Assembly: GCA_017554145.1 (NCBI GenBank) | Contig: JAFZIZ010000014.1 | Span: forward strand, 1-64,000 | Source: Prevotella sp. | GTDB lineage: Bacteria; Bacteroidota; Bacteroidia; Bacteroidales; Bacteroidaceae | DNA: 64,000 bases | Direction: 5' to 3' | Shown here: positions 49,556-60,050 of the stretch, piece by piece | Layout: each line of letters starts with the position of its first letter | Position numbering within the stretch: the stretch's first letter is position 1 | Position numbers and translations under genes: made by a program | The notes under the pieces: model-generated | Seen by the model: the letters and a program-made list of their open reading frames with translations, nothing else | Told to the model about the DNA's origin: nothing | Database searches by the model: none

Positions 49556-51928
49556 ATGAAAAGAATCCTCGTTTTAGTATGTATCGCTTCCACAGTGGTG
49601 GTTGGCAACGCACAAGAAAAACTATATGCCGATGAGTTTCCTCTCGGCGATGTAACCCTACTCGATGGTCCACTGAAGAAAGCACGCGACTTGAACATTC
49701 AGACGCTGTTGAAGTATGACAACGATAGATTATTGGCTCCCTATCTCAAGGAAGCTGGTTTGACACCGAAAGGCAAGTCCTACCCCAACTGGGATGGTCT
49801 GGATGGTCATGTGGGCGGTCACTACCTGACGGCAATGGCTATCAATGCTGCTACGGGCAGTGAAGAATGTCGTCAGCGTATGGAGTATTGGATTAGTGAA
49901 CTACAGAGATGTGCTGATGCTAATGCCAAGAATCATCCTGCATGGGGCAAGGGCTATGTGGGCGGTGTACCAAATAGTGACCGTGTATGGGGGAACTTCA
50001 AGAAAGGCGATTTCGGTGCCTATTATGGTGCATGGGTACCTTTCTATAATATCCATAAAATGTATGCAGGACTGCGTGATGCATGGCTATACTGCGGTAA
50101 CGAACAGGCAAAGCAACTCTTCTTGGGTTTCTGCGATTGGGCTATCGAACTCACCGCAGACCTCTCAGATGCTCAGATGGAACGTGTTCTCGACACCGAG
50201 CACGGTGGTATGAACGAGGTACTGGTCGATGCCTACGCCATCACAAGACAAAAGAAATACCTCGATGTAGCTAAACGTTTCTCACACCGTCGACTGCTCA
50301 ATCCACTGATGCAACGTCGAGACTGCCTTGACAATATGCATGCCAACACACAGGTTCCAAAGGTAATAGGCTTTGAGCGTATCGCCGAACTGGCGGGTGA
50401 CGAGGCTTATCATACTGCAGGTGAATATTTCTGGGAGATTGTGACAGGTGAACGTTCTTTGGCTTTTGGCGGTAACTCACGCCGTGAACACTTTCCCAGC
50501 AAAGAGGCTTGCAAGGATTTCGTAGAAGATATTGATGGTCCAGAAAGTTGCAATACCAATAATATGCTCAAACTCACCGAGGACCTTCATCGTCGTAATC
50601 CCGAGGCACGCTATGCCGATTTCTATGAGTTGGCTACGTTTAACCACATCCTCTCTACTCAACATCCTGAGCACGGTGGCTATGTCTACTTCACCTCAGC
50701 CCGTCCACGACACTATCGCAATTACTCTGCACCCAATGAGGCTATGTGGTGCTGTGTAGGAACAGGTATGGAGAATCACGGAAAGTATGGACAGTTTGTC
50801 TATACCCACAAGGGTGACGCTCTATTTGTAAACCTCTTTGTAGCATCAGAACTGAACTGGAAGGCCAAGAATGTCCAACTTCGTCAGGAAACCAACTTCC
50901 CCTACACAGAGACAAGTCGTATCACGATCACTCAAGGCAAGGGAAAGTTTGCCCTTGAGGTACGCTATCCAGGATGGGTAAAACCAGGACAATTCACTGT
51001 GAAAGTGAATGGAAAACCTGTTGAGATTATTACAGGTCCTTCATCGTATGTCGCCATCGATCGTCAATGGAAAAAGGGCGATGTAGTTGACATCCATTTC
51101 CCTATGCATAACAGTGTAAAATACATGCCTAATCTGTCGCAGTATATCGCCTTAATGCACGGTCCTATTATGCTCGCCATGAAGACGGGAACAGAAGACC
51201 TCGCTATGCTGATAGCCGATGACAGTCGCTTTGGACAGTTGGCAGTTGGTAAGAAATTACCCATCGATCAGGCACCGATTCTGATTAACAACGATATTGA
51301 GAGTATCGCCAACCAGTTGCAACCCATTGCAGGCAAACCACTTCACTTCACACTCTCTACTAAGATGGTTAATGAGATTCATAATGAACTGATGCCTTTC
51401 TTCGAGCTCCATGATGCCCGTTATATGATGTACTGGCTGGCACTGTCGGAAGATAATTACAAAGGCTATCTCGACAATCTTGCCAAACAGGAACAGGAGC
51501 GACAGGCACTCGAAGCCCGTACAACGGACAAGGTGCAGCCTGGCGAACAACAGCCTGAGAGCGACCATTTCATGGAAACCGACAACTCGTTTACGGGAAA
51601 TACCAACGACGTATTCTTCCGCGATGCACGTGATAACCATTACTTTAGTTATCTGATGAAGACTGGTGGTCGTACTGACCTCTCATTACGATTGAAGTTC
51701 TGGGGTGTCGGAGAATGGAAAACGCATGAGTTCGACATTCTCGTTGACGATGTACTGGTGACATCTGTCAACAATACTGGCAAATACCGTATCTCAGAAT
51801 TTAAATATGAGACATTTGACATTCCCGCCGACTTGCTGAAAGGTAAGACACAGGTACGTGTGAAATTCGTTGCCAAGCCTGGTAAACAGATTGGTGAGAT
51901 CTACGGGGTACGCCTTATCTCTCGCTAA
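49556..51928 (+). CDS. GH127-family beta-L-arabinofuranosidase-like glycoside hydrolase
   Basis: 790 residues from ATG 49556, with a signal peptide cleaved after NAQ. The catalytic (alpha/alpha)6 barrel (former DUF1680) shows GHVGGHYLTA, and GGMNEVLVDAY followed by the ESCNTNNMLKL and MWCCVGTGMENH blocks. The Glu/Cys of the first and the Cys-Cys pair of the second match the zinc-thiolate site of characterised GH127 enzymes. The last 130 residues form an extra beta domain. It should release L-arabinofuranose from plant glycans. It is not in a Sus-type locus here. The gene overlaps the convergent HAD gene by 14 bp. Confidence 0.9.
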   Translation: MKRILVLVCIASTVVVGNAQEKLYADEFPLGDVTLLDGPLKKARDLNIQTLLKYDNDRLLAPYLKEAGLTPKGKSYPNWDGLDGHVGGHYLTAMAINAATGSEECRQRMEYWISELQRCADANAKNHPAWGKGYVGGVPNSDRVWGNFKKGDFGAYYGAWVPFYNIHKMYAGLRDAWLYCGNEQAKQLFLGFCDWAIELTADLSDAQMERVLDTEHGGMNEVLVDAYAITRQKKYLDVAKRFSHRRLLNPLMQRRDCLDNMHANTQVPKVIGFERIAELAGDEAYHTAGEYFWEIVTGERSLAFGGNSRREHFPSKEACKDFVEDIDGPESCNTNNMLKLTEDLHRRNPEARYADFYELATFNHILSTQHPEHGGYVYFTSARPRHYRNYSAPNEAMWCCVGTGMENHGKYGQFVYTHKGDALFVNLFVASELNWKAKNVQLRQETNFPYTETSRITITQGKGKFALEVRYPGWVKPGQFTVKVNGKPVEIITGPSSYVAIDRQWKKGDVVDIHFPMHNSVKYMPNLSQYIALMHGPIMLAMKTGTEDLAMLIADDSRFGQLAVGKKLPIDQAPILINNDIESIANQLQPIAGKPLHFTLSTKMVNEIHNELMPFFELHDARYMMYWLALSEDNYKGYLDNLAKQEQERQALEARTTDKVQPGEQQPESDHFMETDNSFTGNTNDVFFRDARDNHYFSYLMKTGGRTDLSLRLKFWGVGEWKTHEFDILVDDVLVTSVNNTGKYRISEFKYETFDIPADLLKGKTQVRVKFVAKPGKQIGEIYGVRLISR

Positions 51929-52568
51929 GTTCTACCATGATTTCCTCAGCGGAATCTACAACCGTGAGATCAGGGATGCCTTTCATGGGACGATAGCCCC
52001 AACTAACAGCAATACCTCTGATACCACCGTTTTCAGCTGTCTTCATATCAGTAGGTGAATCTCCTATCATAACAGCGTCTTCTTTTTGAAGACCAGCCTT
52101 GTGCAACACCTCTTCCACTATTTCCGGATCGGGTTTAAGTGGAAAACCAGGACGGTTGCCTAAGACGGTCACAAAAGGAATTTCAGGAAAGAACTTGCTA
52201 ATCAGATATTCCGTTCCCTCTTGGAATTTGTTGGAGGCAACAGCCAACAGAACCCCTTCATGATGAAGTTGATTTACTAGTTCCTGCATCCCAGGATATG
52301 GATGGGTATGCACGTCAATATGAGCGGTGTAATATGCCTTGAAGTCTGCAAGTGCGGCATCCACTAAAGAATCATCCTCTTTACAATCGTCGGGCAGTGC
52401 TCTTTTTACCAAATTACGGACACCATTGCCTACCATTTTCATATACTCATCGCGTGTGTGCAACGGATAGCCCCGCAAACGCATGGCATGGTTGACAGCT
52501 CCGCTAAGGTCGTCGAGTGTGTCAAGCAGCGTACCATCCAAATCAAACAGAACTAATTTATATCTCAT
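51915..52568 (-). CDS. HAD phosphatase, phosphoglycolate phosphatase-like
   Basis: 217 residues. Motif I is LFDLDGTLLDTLDDL, motif II is VASN, motif III is Lys in LKPDPEIVEEVL, and motif IV is MIGDSPTDMKTAENGG. The cap is the helical C1 type, as in Gph. It dephosphorylates 2-phosphoglycolate or a similar small phosphate ester. A -7-like TAACTTTG lies just upstream on the minus strand (52595-52588). The 3' ends of this gene and the GH127 gene overlap by 14 bp. Confidence 0.92.
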   Translation of the reverse strand: MRYKLVLFDLDGTLLDTLDDLSGAVNHAMRLRGYPLHTRDEYMKMVGNGVRNLVKRALPDDCKEDDSLVDAALADFKAYYTAHIDVHTHPYPGMQELVNQLHHEGVLLAVASNKFQEGTEYLISKFFPEIPFVTVLGNRPGFPLKPDPEIVEEVLHKAGLQKEDAVMIGDSPTDMKTAENGGIRGIAVSWGYRPMKGIPDLTVVDSAEEIMVELSER

Positions 52569-52617
52569 CTCTTCGTAAATTTCGCAGCAAAGTTACGGAT
52601 ATTTGCGGAATTATCAC

Positions 52618-52625
52618 TATATTTG
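52618..52625 (+). promoter_or_regulatory. -7 box of the RND efflux operon
   Basis: TATATTTG about 23 bp before the ATG at 52648, with no clear TTTG at -33. Confidence 0.5.
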
Positions 52626-52647
52626 CACCAAGATTTAACTAAGGTAT

Positions 52648-53760
52648 ATGAAGAAACGGACTATTATCACTGCCATGCCGATGGTTTTCCTTGCTGTCAT
52701 GACGGTCATATCGTGTGGCGAGAAAAAGCAGCAGAAACATGATGCAACTCAATATCAAACGATGGTGGTGAACAGGAAGGATATGACACTCGAACGCTCA
52801 TATAGTGCCAGACTGACGGGTCGACAAATTGTGGAGATACGTCCGCAGGTGTCGGGTTGCATTACACGTATTCTGACTGGTGAAGGTCAGGCTGTACGTA
52901 AGGGACAGACGCTGTTTGTTATTGACCAAGTACCTTACCGCGCTGCACTGGAAGTAGCTGTGGCTACCCGCAAGAGTGCTGAGGCAAGATTGGCAACGGC
53001 GAAGATGAATTACGAAAACGAATCGCAGTTGCAAGAGGGACGTGTAGTGAGTGATGTCTCAGTAGTGACCATGCGCAATGCCCTACTCGAAGCAGAGGCA
53101 GCATTGGCACAGGCGAAGGCACAGGAAGTAAATGCTCGCAACAACCTGAGTTATACAGAAGTGAAGAGTCCTGTCAGCGGTGTGGCATCAATGATTCCCT
53201 GGCATGTAGGATCGTTGGTCAGCAGTAACATCAGCGAACCGTTGGTAACGGTAGCCGACGATTCGGAAGTCTATGTATATTTCAGTATCAGCGAGAATCA
53301 GGCACTCGACCTTATCTCACAATATGGTTCCATTGAGGGATTCATCAGAAAGGCGCCCCCTGTGGGACTTCGTCTGAACAACGGTAAGGAATACGAACAG
53401 AAGGGACATATCAGTGCCGTCAGCGGAACAGTAGATGCACAAACAGGTGCCGTGACACTGCGTGCAACATTCCCCAACACAGGAGGTCTGCTACATCATG
53501 GTGGTAGTGCCACAGTGGTAGTACCTACACATCGTCAACAATGTATCGTCATTCCTCAAGAGGCTACCTACGAGTTGCAGAATCGTATGTTCGTATATCG
53601 TGTGGTGAACGGTAAGACAAAGGCTACGCCAGTCACTCTCTTTCCGCAGAATAATGGTCGCGAATACATCGTAGAGGAAGGTATCAGCACAGGTGATACT
53701 ATCATCGCTGAGGGTGCAGGACTGCTCAAAGAGGGAGTGGAAGTTGGAGGTAAGAAGTAA
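52648..53760 (+). CDS. RND efflux periplasmic adaptor (AcrA/MexA family), lipoprotein
   Basis: 370 residues with lipobox VISC. Lipoyl-type halves are GRQIVEIRPQVSGCITRI and NNLSYTEVKSPVSGVAS, with a helical hairpin between them (residues about 105-165), then the beta-barrel (GHISAVSGTVDAQTGAVTLRA) and membrane-proximal parts. It bridges the inner-membrane pump and an outer-membrane channel. The C terminus (VEVGGKK) and stop are formed by a heptamer array, 12 bp before the pump gene. Confidence 0.94.
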   Translation: MKKRTIITAMPMVFLAVMTVISCGEKKQQKHDATQYQTMVVNRKDMTLERSYSARLTGRQIVEIRPQVSGCITRILTGEGQAVRKGQTLFVIDQVPYRAALEVAVATRKSAEARLATAKMNYENESQLQEGRVVSDVSVVTMRNALLEAEAALAQAKAQEVNARNNLSYTEVKSPVSGVASMIPWHVGSLVSSNISEPLVTVADDSEVYVYFSISENQALDLISQYGSIEGFIRKAPPVGLRLNNGKEYEQKGHISAVSGTVDAQTGAVTLRATFPNTGGLLHHGGSATVVVPTHRQQCIVIPQEATYELQNRMFVYRVVNGKTKATPVTLFPQNNGREYIVEEGISTGDTIIAEGAGLLKEGVEVGGKK

Positions 53761-53777
53761 GAAGTAAGAAGGATGAA
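53743..53777 (+). repeat. Heptamer array (gtaagaa)x5 at adaptor/pump junction
   Basis: Units gttggag, gtaagaa, gtaagaa, gtaagaa, ggatgaa. The adaptor stop (53758) and the pump ATG (53773) both lie within the array. Confidence 0.85.
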
Positions 53778-56700
53778 AGTCAGAACATTCATAGACCGCC
53801 CGATTCTTTCTGGAGTCATTTCAGTGCTGATGGTGTTAGTAGGCATCATCGGACTGAGTCAACTTGCACTCGAACAATTCCCAGAGATAGCACCGCCGAC
53901 TGTACGTATCATGGCATCATACACAGGTGCCAATGCAGAGACGGTACAGAAGAGTGTCGTGGTACCCCTTGAGGAAGCCATCAATGGTGTGGAAGGCATG
54001 ATGTATATGACATCGTCTGCCTCAAACAATGGTACTGCCTCTATCGGTATTTTCTTCCGTCAGGGTACTGACCCGAATATGGCGATGGTGAACGTGCAGA
54101 ACCGGGCTGCCACTGTACAGGGACGTCTGCCAAGTGATGTGGTAAAGAGCGGACTCACCGTTCGCAAGCGCCAGACCTCAAACATCAAACAGATAGCCGT
54201 CTATAGTCCTGACAGTACTTTCGACCGTTCGTTCCTTGCCAACTATACAAAAATCAATATTGAGCCTCGCCTAAGCCGTATCCCCGGTGTAGGTGAAGTA
54301 AATGTGATGGGTGCTGACTATTCTATGCGTATCTGGCTCGATCCATTGAAGATGGCCCAATACGGACTGACGCCTGCCGACATCACACAGGTACTCAATG
54401 AACAGAATGTCGAGGTGGCTACGGGTACACTGGGAGCTGAGAGTCAGAACACCTTCCAGTATGTACTGAAATACCGTGGTCGCTATGAGGAAGAAAAAGA
54501 GTATGAGAACCTCGTCATCCGCTCACTCCCTGACGGTGATGTTTTGCGTATCGGAGATATTGCCCGCGTGGAACTTGGTTCACAGAACTATAATATCATT
54601 GGTGAGACTAATGGTAGTCCTGGCATTAATATCAGCATTAATCAGGTAGCGGGCTCGAACGCTAACGAGATCATCAAGGAGATTGACCGTGAAGTGGAGG
54701 AGATACGTGAGTCGCTACCACCAGGCATCGTCATCGAAGACTTGGAAAGTAAAAAAGACTTCCTTGATGCCTCCATTGCCAGTGTTGTAGAGACACTACT
54801 TGAAGCCCTTGTGCTGGTTATCCTCGTAGTATGGCTTTTCCTGGGTAGTTGGCGTGCCACTATCATCCCGACCATTGCTATCATGGTATCGCTTATCGCC
54901 ACGTTGGCGGTCATCTATGCCATCGGCTTCTCACTGAATATGTTGACGCTCTTCGCCCTCGTACTGGTCATTGGTACTGTTGTTGATGATGCTATTGTGG
55001 TTGTCGAGGCTGTTCAGGCACGACTTGAACAATCTGATGACTCCGAACACCCCGATCACGCTTCCCTTACCGAAGAGGCAATGCATAAAATCACCTCTGC
55101 CCTCATCACCACCACATTGGTGTTCATGGCGGTTTTCGTACCTGTCTGCTTCATCGGTGGTGTCACGGGAACATTCTATACACAGTTCGGACTCACCATG
55201 GCGATTGCTGTGGCAATCTCGTTGTTCAATGCCCTGACACTATCCCCTGCCCTTTCCGCAATCATCATGCGCGACTCAAAGTTGAACAAGTTCCAAGCAC
55301 GATTCAATGCCGGCTTCAAAACACTCTCCGACCGCTATAAGCATGCTGTCATGGGATTCACCCGCCGTAAGACGCTTGCTGCAGCCTTCGTTGTCATGGC
55401 TATTGTTGCCCTTGGCTGGATGATGAACGCCACAAGGACAGGTCTTGTACCCAACGAAGATATGGGTACCGTATTTATTAATGTGCAGGCATCGCCAGGA
55501 AGTAGTCTACAACAGACTTACGGTATATTGAAAGAGGTGGAAGAACGCATCAAGGATTTGCCACAATTGCGTATCTACTCGCTGATTGCTGGTAACAGCA
55601 ACAACTTCGAACAATCATCGTCAAACGGTAACTTCACCCTGAAACTGAAAAAATGGGATGAGCGTAAGGGAGAAGGTGATGATGTGCAGAGCATCGTTGA
55701 CGAGATATATCGCCGAACCGCAGATATTGCCAATGCAAAGATACAGGTCAATACGCAGAATATGCTACCAGGTTTCGGTCGCATCAACGGTTTTGAACTA
55801 CACGTACAAGACAAGCACGGTGGCACCATCAACGACTTGCTCGGCTATACCAATCGTCTTATTGCGGCCTTGAATGAGCGCCCAGAGATTGGCCGTGCCT
55901 ATACGAACTTCTCTTTGAAATATCCGCAATACCGTGTGGAGGTTGATGCCGCCTTGTGTAAGCGTCGTGGAGTATCACCTAGTGATGTGCTTGCAGCCCT
56001 CAGTGGCTATGTAGGTGGTACGTATGCTTCCAACTTCGTACGCTTCACCAAACTCTACCGCGTCATGGTACAGGCTTCACCCGAGTATCGCCTTGATGCA
56101 GAATCACTGAATAATATTTTCGTTAGAACTAATAGTGGTGAGATGTCACCTATCGGACAATATCTAACCCTTACGCGTGTCTATGGTTCCGAAACGCTCT
56201 CGCGCTTCAACCTCTTCCCCAGCATCATGGTAGGTGGTACTGCCGCCGAAGGTTATAGTAGCGGTCAGGCAATTGATGCCATCCGGGAGACTGCCGCAGA
56301 AGTACTGCCAGAGGGCTATGGTTATGAGTTTGGCGGTATGACGCGTGAGGAAGCATCGGCACAAAATACGACAGCACTTGTCTTCGTCATCTGTATCATC
56401 TTCATTTACTTGATTCTCTGTGCCCTCTACGAGAGTCTGTTCATTCCACTTGCTGTCATACTCAGCGTACCATTCGGACTGGCAGGCTCATTCCTTTTCG
56501 CTAATCTATGGGGACTGGAGAATAATATCTACATGCAAACAGGTCTCATCATGCTTATCGGACTGCTTTCGAAGACAGCCATTCTACTCACCGAGTATGC
56601 TACCACACGTCGTCGTCAAGGACTTAGCATCATCGAGGCTGCCCTTGATGCTGCCACTGTCCGACTGCGTCCTATTCTCATGACCTCTATGACGATGGTC

Positions 56701-56871
56701 TTCGGACTGTTACCACTCGCTCTCGCTACGGGTGTCGGTGCCAATGGTAACCACTCCCTCGGTGTTGGAACGATTGGTGGTATGGTCATCGGTACCATTG
56801 CCCTTCTCTTTATCGTCCCCGTTCTCTTCATTATTTTCCAGACAATTGAAGAGAAAGTGAAGCGTCTATAG
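53773..56871 (+). CDS. RND efflux pump inner-membrane subunit (AcrB/HAE1 family)
   Basis: 1032 residues with 12 membrane spans and two large periplasmic loops. Marks are RPILSGVISVLMVLVGIIG at the N terminus, GTVVDDAIVVVEAVQ (proton-relay Asp pair in TM4), FIGGVTGTFYTQFGLTMAIA and the repeat-half GLLSKTAILLTEYA. HAE1-type pumps export hydrophobic drugs, bile salts and detergents. No TolC-type outer-membrane gene follows, so the channel must be encoded elsewhere. Confidence 0.96.
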   Translation: MKVRTFIDRPILSGVISVLMVLVGIIGLSQLALEQFPEIAPPTVRIMASYTGANAETVQKSVVVPLEEAINGVEGMMYMTSSASNNGTASIGIFFRQGTDPNMAMVNVQNRAATVQGRLPSDVVKSGLTVRKRQTSNIKQIAVYSPDSTFDRSFLANYTKINIEPRLSRIPGVGEVNVMGADYSMRIWLDPLKMAQYGLTPADITQVLNEQNVEVATGTLGAESQNTFQYVLKYRGRYEEEKEYENLVIRSLPDGDVLRIGDIARVELGSQNYNIIGETNGSPGINISINQVAGSNANEIIKEIDREVEEIRESLPPGIVIEDLESKKDFLDASIASVVETLLEALVLVILVVWLFLGSWRATIIPTIAIMVSLIATLAVIYAIGFSLNMLTLFALVLVIGTVVDDAIVVVEAVQARLEQSDDSEHPDHASLTEEAMHKITSALITTTLVFMAVFVPVCFIGGVTGTFYTQFGLTMAIAVAISLFNALTLSPALSAIIMRDSKLNKFQARFNAGFKTLSDRYKHAVMGFTRRKTLAAAFVVMAIVALGWMMNATRTGLVPNEDMGTVFINVQASPGSSLQQTYGILKEVEERIKDLPQLRIYSLIAGNSNNFEQSSSNGNFTLKLKKWDERKGEGDDVQSIVDEIYRRTADIANAKIQVNTQNMLPGFGRINGFELHVQDKHGGTINDLLGYTNRLIAALNERPEIGRAYTNFSLKYPQYRVEVDAALCKRRGVSPSDVLAALSGYVGGTYASNFVRFTKLYRVMVQASPEYRLDAESLNNIFVRTNSGEMSPIGQYLTLTRVYGSETLSRFNLFPSIMVGGTAAEGYSSGQAIDAIRETAAEVLPEGYGYEFGGMTREEASAQNTTALVFVICIIFIYLILCALYESLFIPLAVILSVPFGLAGSFLFANLWGLENNIYMQTGLIMLIGLLSKTAILLTEYATTRRRQGLSIIEAALDAATVRLRPILMTSMTMVFGLLPLALATGVGANGNHSLGVGTIGGMVIGTIALLFIVPVLFIIFQTIEEKVKRL

Positions 56872-56900
56872 AATATTTTCGCTAAAAAAACTAGAACTGT

Positions 56901-57398
56901 TTAGGGGCGTTGTAGTTTTTCTTCCTCTAAATACCGCCTATACTTACGTTTGCGGTTATGACAATAGATGAGAATGATGATACCTATCAACAACGGAATG
57001 AGGGCACAAAGGGCGAAAAAGACGAAGAATGCAGCACCGATATTGACACCAATGGCACCACGGGGTTTCCATTCTGGTTCGTCATACTGTGCCAAACTGT
57101 CGTTCAGTTCCATCACCAATACGGAATCATGTGCTGCTTCTGCCTTTTCTATCAATGCCTGGATGCGCTGGTACTCTGCCTGCATGTGGACGGAATCGGC
57201 ATTATATGCCTCCAACGCCTCCTCATACTCTTTTGACGAAGCACTATATTCTGCCCTCAGTTCATCCATGTGTTTCTCGCCTTCAATAATCATCGCAATA
57301 CATAACACGATAAACAGCACACTGCCTACAGTCAAAAACCATCCAAAGGTTTCAAGACAACCGCTGGGTTTCTTAACGGGTTTGACAAATTCCTCCAT
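56901..57398 (-). CDS. Two-span membrane protein with periplasmic coiled coil
   Basis: 165 residues. The first membrane span lies near 18-40 (WFLTVGSVLFIVLCIAMII), then a charged helical stretch (about 42-100, rich in Glu/Ala, probably coiled coil), then a second span (about 117-145) and a basic cytosolic tail (RKRKYRRYLEEEK). Function is unknown. It is 12 bp after hisS and probably last in the fur-purA-hisS operon. Confidence 0.72.
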   Translation of the reverse strand: MEEFVKPVKKPSGCLETFGWFLTVGSVLFIVLCIAMIIEGEKHMDELRAEYSASSKEYEEALEAYNADSVHMQAEYQRIQALIEKAEAAHDSVLVMELNDSLAQYDEPEWKPRGAIGVNIGAAFFVFFALCALIPLLIGIIILIYCHNRKRKYRRYLEEEKLQRP

Positions 57399-57410
57399 AT
57401 CAATATGTAA

Positions 57411-58778
57411 TTACTGTTTCAACGATGCAATGAGTTCGTCGGGAGTCAGCAGTTGCTGTTCACCCGTTTCCATATTCTTTAGCGTAATCTTCCCTTCGTT
57501 AATCTCGTTCTCTCCAGCCAATGCCACAAAAGGTATCTGCTTGGCATTCGCATAGTTCATCTGTTTCTTCATCTTCGCGGCATCTGGAAATATCTCTGCA
57601 CGGAAACCATTAGCACGTACCTTGTTGATAATTGGCAGGCAATAGGACGTCTCACGCTCTCCAAAGTTGATGAAGAGAATCTGTGTGGCATTCATCGAGT
57701 TCTTAGGATAGAGGTCGAGGGTATTCAGCACGTCGTAGATACGATCGGCACCAAAGGAGATACCCACTCCACTCAACCCGGGCATACCAAAGATACCCGT
57801 CAGGTTATCGTAACGACCACCGCCCGTAATACTGCCCATCTCTACATCCAGTGCCTTCACTTCAAAGATAGCACCTGTATAGTAGTTCAAGCCACGAGCT
57901 AACGTCAGGTCGAGTTGTATCTCATTATTCAAAGTATTCGGATTACTCAGAATATTCAGAATATACTTAATCTCCTCAACACCTTTCAGTCCTGTCTCAC
58001 TATCTTTTAATACTTCGGCAATGGTTTGCAACTTCTCTTCGTTGGAACCACTGAGGGAGATAATCGGCTGAAGCTTATTGATTTGTTCCTCGCTCAATCC
58101 ATCCTCACGCAGTTCTGCATTTACATTATCGATACCTATCTTGTCAAGTTTATCGATGGCAACAGTGATATCCACAATCTTGTCGGCAGCACCAATCACC
58201 TCTGCAATACCAGAGAGAATCTTACGGTTGTTGATCTTAATCTGTACACGGATACCAAAGCGCGTGAATACCGTATCCACAATCTGCATCAACTCAACCT
58301 CATTAAGTAATGAGTCAGAACCTACTACATCAGCATCACACTGATAGAACTCACGATAACGTCCCTTCTGAGGACGGTCGGCACGCCATACAGGTTGTAT
58401 CTGATAACGCTTAAAAGGCAGCTGTAACTCCTCACGATGCATCACTACATAACGGGCAAAGGGAACGGTGAGATCGTAACGCAAACCCTTCTCACAGAGT
58501 TTGGCGGCGAGATGCAAGGAGTTACGTTCTTGTAGTTCCTGCTCCGTCACCTTATTCATGAAGTCACCACTGTTCAATACCTTAAACAGCAGTTTGTCGC
58601 CTTCCTCTCCGTACTTTCCCATCAGCGTCTGCAGCGTCTCCATGGCAGGCGTCTCTATCTGCTGAAAGCCATAGAGTGCATACACCTCACGGATGGTATT
58701 GAAGATATAGTTACGCTTTGCCATTTCGATAGGACCGAAATCGCGCGTACCTTTTGGAATATTTGGTTTCTGTGCCAT
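57411..58778 (-). CDS. hisS: Histidyl-tRNA synthetase
   Basis: A 455-residue class II synthetase. Motif 1 region is [16 protein letters not shown], motif 2 is [22 protein letters not shown], and the histidine-binding blocks are [14 protein letters not shown] and [13 protein letters not shown]. The C-terminal anticodon domain ends the protein. The ATG abuts the purA stop. Confidence 0.97.
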   Translation of the reverse strand: MAQKPNIPKGTRDFGPIEMAKRNYIFNTIREVYALYGFQQIETPAMETLQTLMGKYGEEGDKLLFKVLNSGDFMNKVTEQELQERNSLHLAAKLCEKGLRYDLTVPFARYVVMHREELQLPFKRYQIQPVWRADRPQKGRYREFYQCDADVVGSDSLLNEVELMQIVDTVFTRFGIRVQIKINNRKILSGIAEVIGAADKIVDITVAIDKLDKIGIDNVNAELREDGLSEEQINKLQPIISLSGSNEEKLQTIAEVLKDSETGLKGVEEIKYILNILSNPNTLNNEIQLDLTLARGLNYYTGAIFEVKALDVEMGSITGGGRYDNLTGIFGMPGLSGVGISFGADRIYDVLNTLDLYPKNSMNATQILFINFGERETSYCLPIINKVRANGFRAEIFPDAAKMKKQMNYANAKQIPFVALAGENEINEGKITLKNMETGEQQLLTPDELIASLKQ

Positions 58779-60050
58779 TTACTTACGAACAATTGTCTGG
58801 TCGCGATCCGGACCAATAGAGATAATCTTGATAGGAGTCTCAAGTTCCTTTTCGAGGAAAGCGATATACTCCTTGAAAGCCTGTGGGAACTGCTCCTCAC
58901 TGGTGAACTGTGTCATATCTGTCTTCCATCCTGGCAGTTCTTTGAAGACAGGTTCGATACCCTCTTCAATATTGTAGGGGAAGTAGTCAATCTCCTGTCC
59001 ATTCTGCTTATAAGCTACACAAGCCTTGATAGTATCGAAATCATCCAGAACATCACTCTTCATCATAATGAGTTGGGTAACACCATTCACCATGATAGAA
59101 TATTTCAGGGCAACAAGGTCTATCCAGCCACAACGGCGCTCACGACCCGTCACTGCTCCATACTCATGACCAAGGTCACGAATCTTCTTGCCCGTTTCGT
59201 CAAAGAGTTCTGTGGGGAAAGGACCAGCACCTACACGTGTGCAATAAGCCTTCATGATACCATAGACATCCCCAATCTTGTTGGGACCAATACCCAGACC
59301 TGTGCAAGCTCCTGCACAAATGGTGTTGGAAGAGGTAACAAAAGGATAAGAACCGAAATCAATATCCAGCATCGTACCCTGAGCACCCTCGCAAAGTACA
59401 CTCTTACCACTCTTCAATAGGTTGTTAATCTCATGCTCTGAGTCTACTATGGGGAACTGACGGAGATACTCAATACCTTCCAGCCACTTCTTCTCTACCT
59501 CCGTAATATCATACTCAAAGTTCAGCGACTTCAGGATAGCATCGTGACGAGCCTTAGCCTTGGCATATTTCTCTTCGAAGTTCTCCAAGATATCACCAAC
59601 ACGAAGACCATTACGGCTTACTTTGTCTGTATACGTAGGACCAATACCCTTACCAGTAGTACCAACCTTATCCTTACCTTTCTGTGCCTCATAAGCAGCA
59701 TCCAGCACACGGTGGGTTGGCATAATCAGATGAGCCTTCTTAGAGATATGCAAACGAGAACGCAATTCATGTCCACTTGCCTCCAAAGCCTTAGCCTCTT
59801 CCATAAAGAGGTCTGGAGCCAAAACAACACCATTACCGATGATGTTCACCTTGCCTCCCTGAAAGATACCAGAAGGAATACTGCGAAGCACGTATTTCTG
59901 TCCCTCGAACTCCAGTGTGTGACCGGCATTAGGTCCACCTTGGAAGCGGGCTACTACATCATACTGCGGGGTCAGCACATCGACCACCTTTCCTTTTCCC
60001 TCATCGCCCCACTGTAAACCAAGCAGGACATCTACTTTTCCTTGATTCAT
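58779..60050 (-). CDS. purA: Adenylosuccinate synthetase
   Basis: A 423-residue GTP-dependent enzyme converting IMP and Asp to adenylosuccinate. Marks are DVLLGLQWGDEGKGK (P-loop and catalytic Asp), GGPNAGHT, TGKGIGPTYTDK, CEGAQGTMLDIDFG and GRERRCGW. Full length. The ATG overlaps the fur-like stop by 4 bp and its stop abuts the hisS start, so all three are translationally coupled. Confidence 0.97.
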   Translation of the reverse strand: MNQGKVDVLLGLQWGDEGKGKVVDVLTPQYDVVARFQGGPNAGHTLEFEGQKYVLRSIPSGIFQGGKVNIIGNGVVLAPDLFMEEAKALEASGHELRSRLHISKKAHLIMPTHRVLDAAYEAQKGKDKVGTTGKGIGPTYTDKVSRNGLRVGDILENFEEKYAKAKARHDAILKSLNFEYDITEVEKKWLEGIEYLRQFPIVDSEHEINNLLKSGKSVLCEGAQGTMLDIDFGSYPFVTSSNTICAGACTGLGIGPNKIGDVYGIMKAYCTRVGAGPFPTELFDETGKKIRDLGHEYGAVTGRERRCGWIDLVALKYSIMVNGVTQLIMMKSDVLDDFDTIKACVAYKQNGQEIDYFPYNIEEGIEPVFKELPGWKTDMTQFTSEEQFPQAFKEYIAFLEKELETPIKIISIGPDRDQTIVRK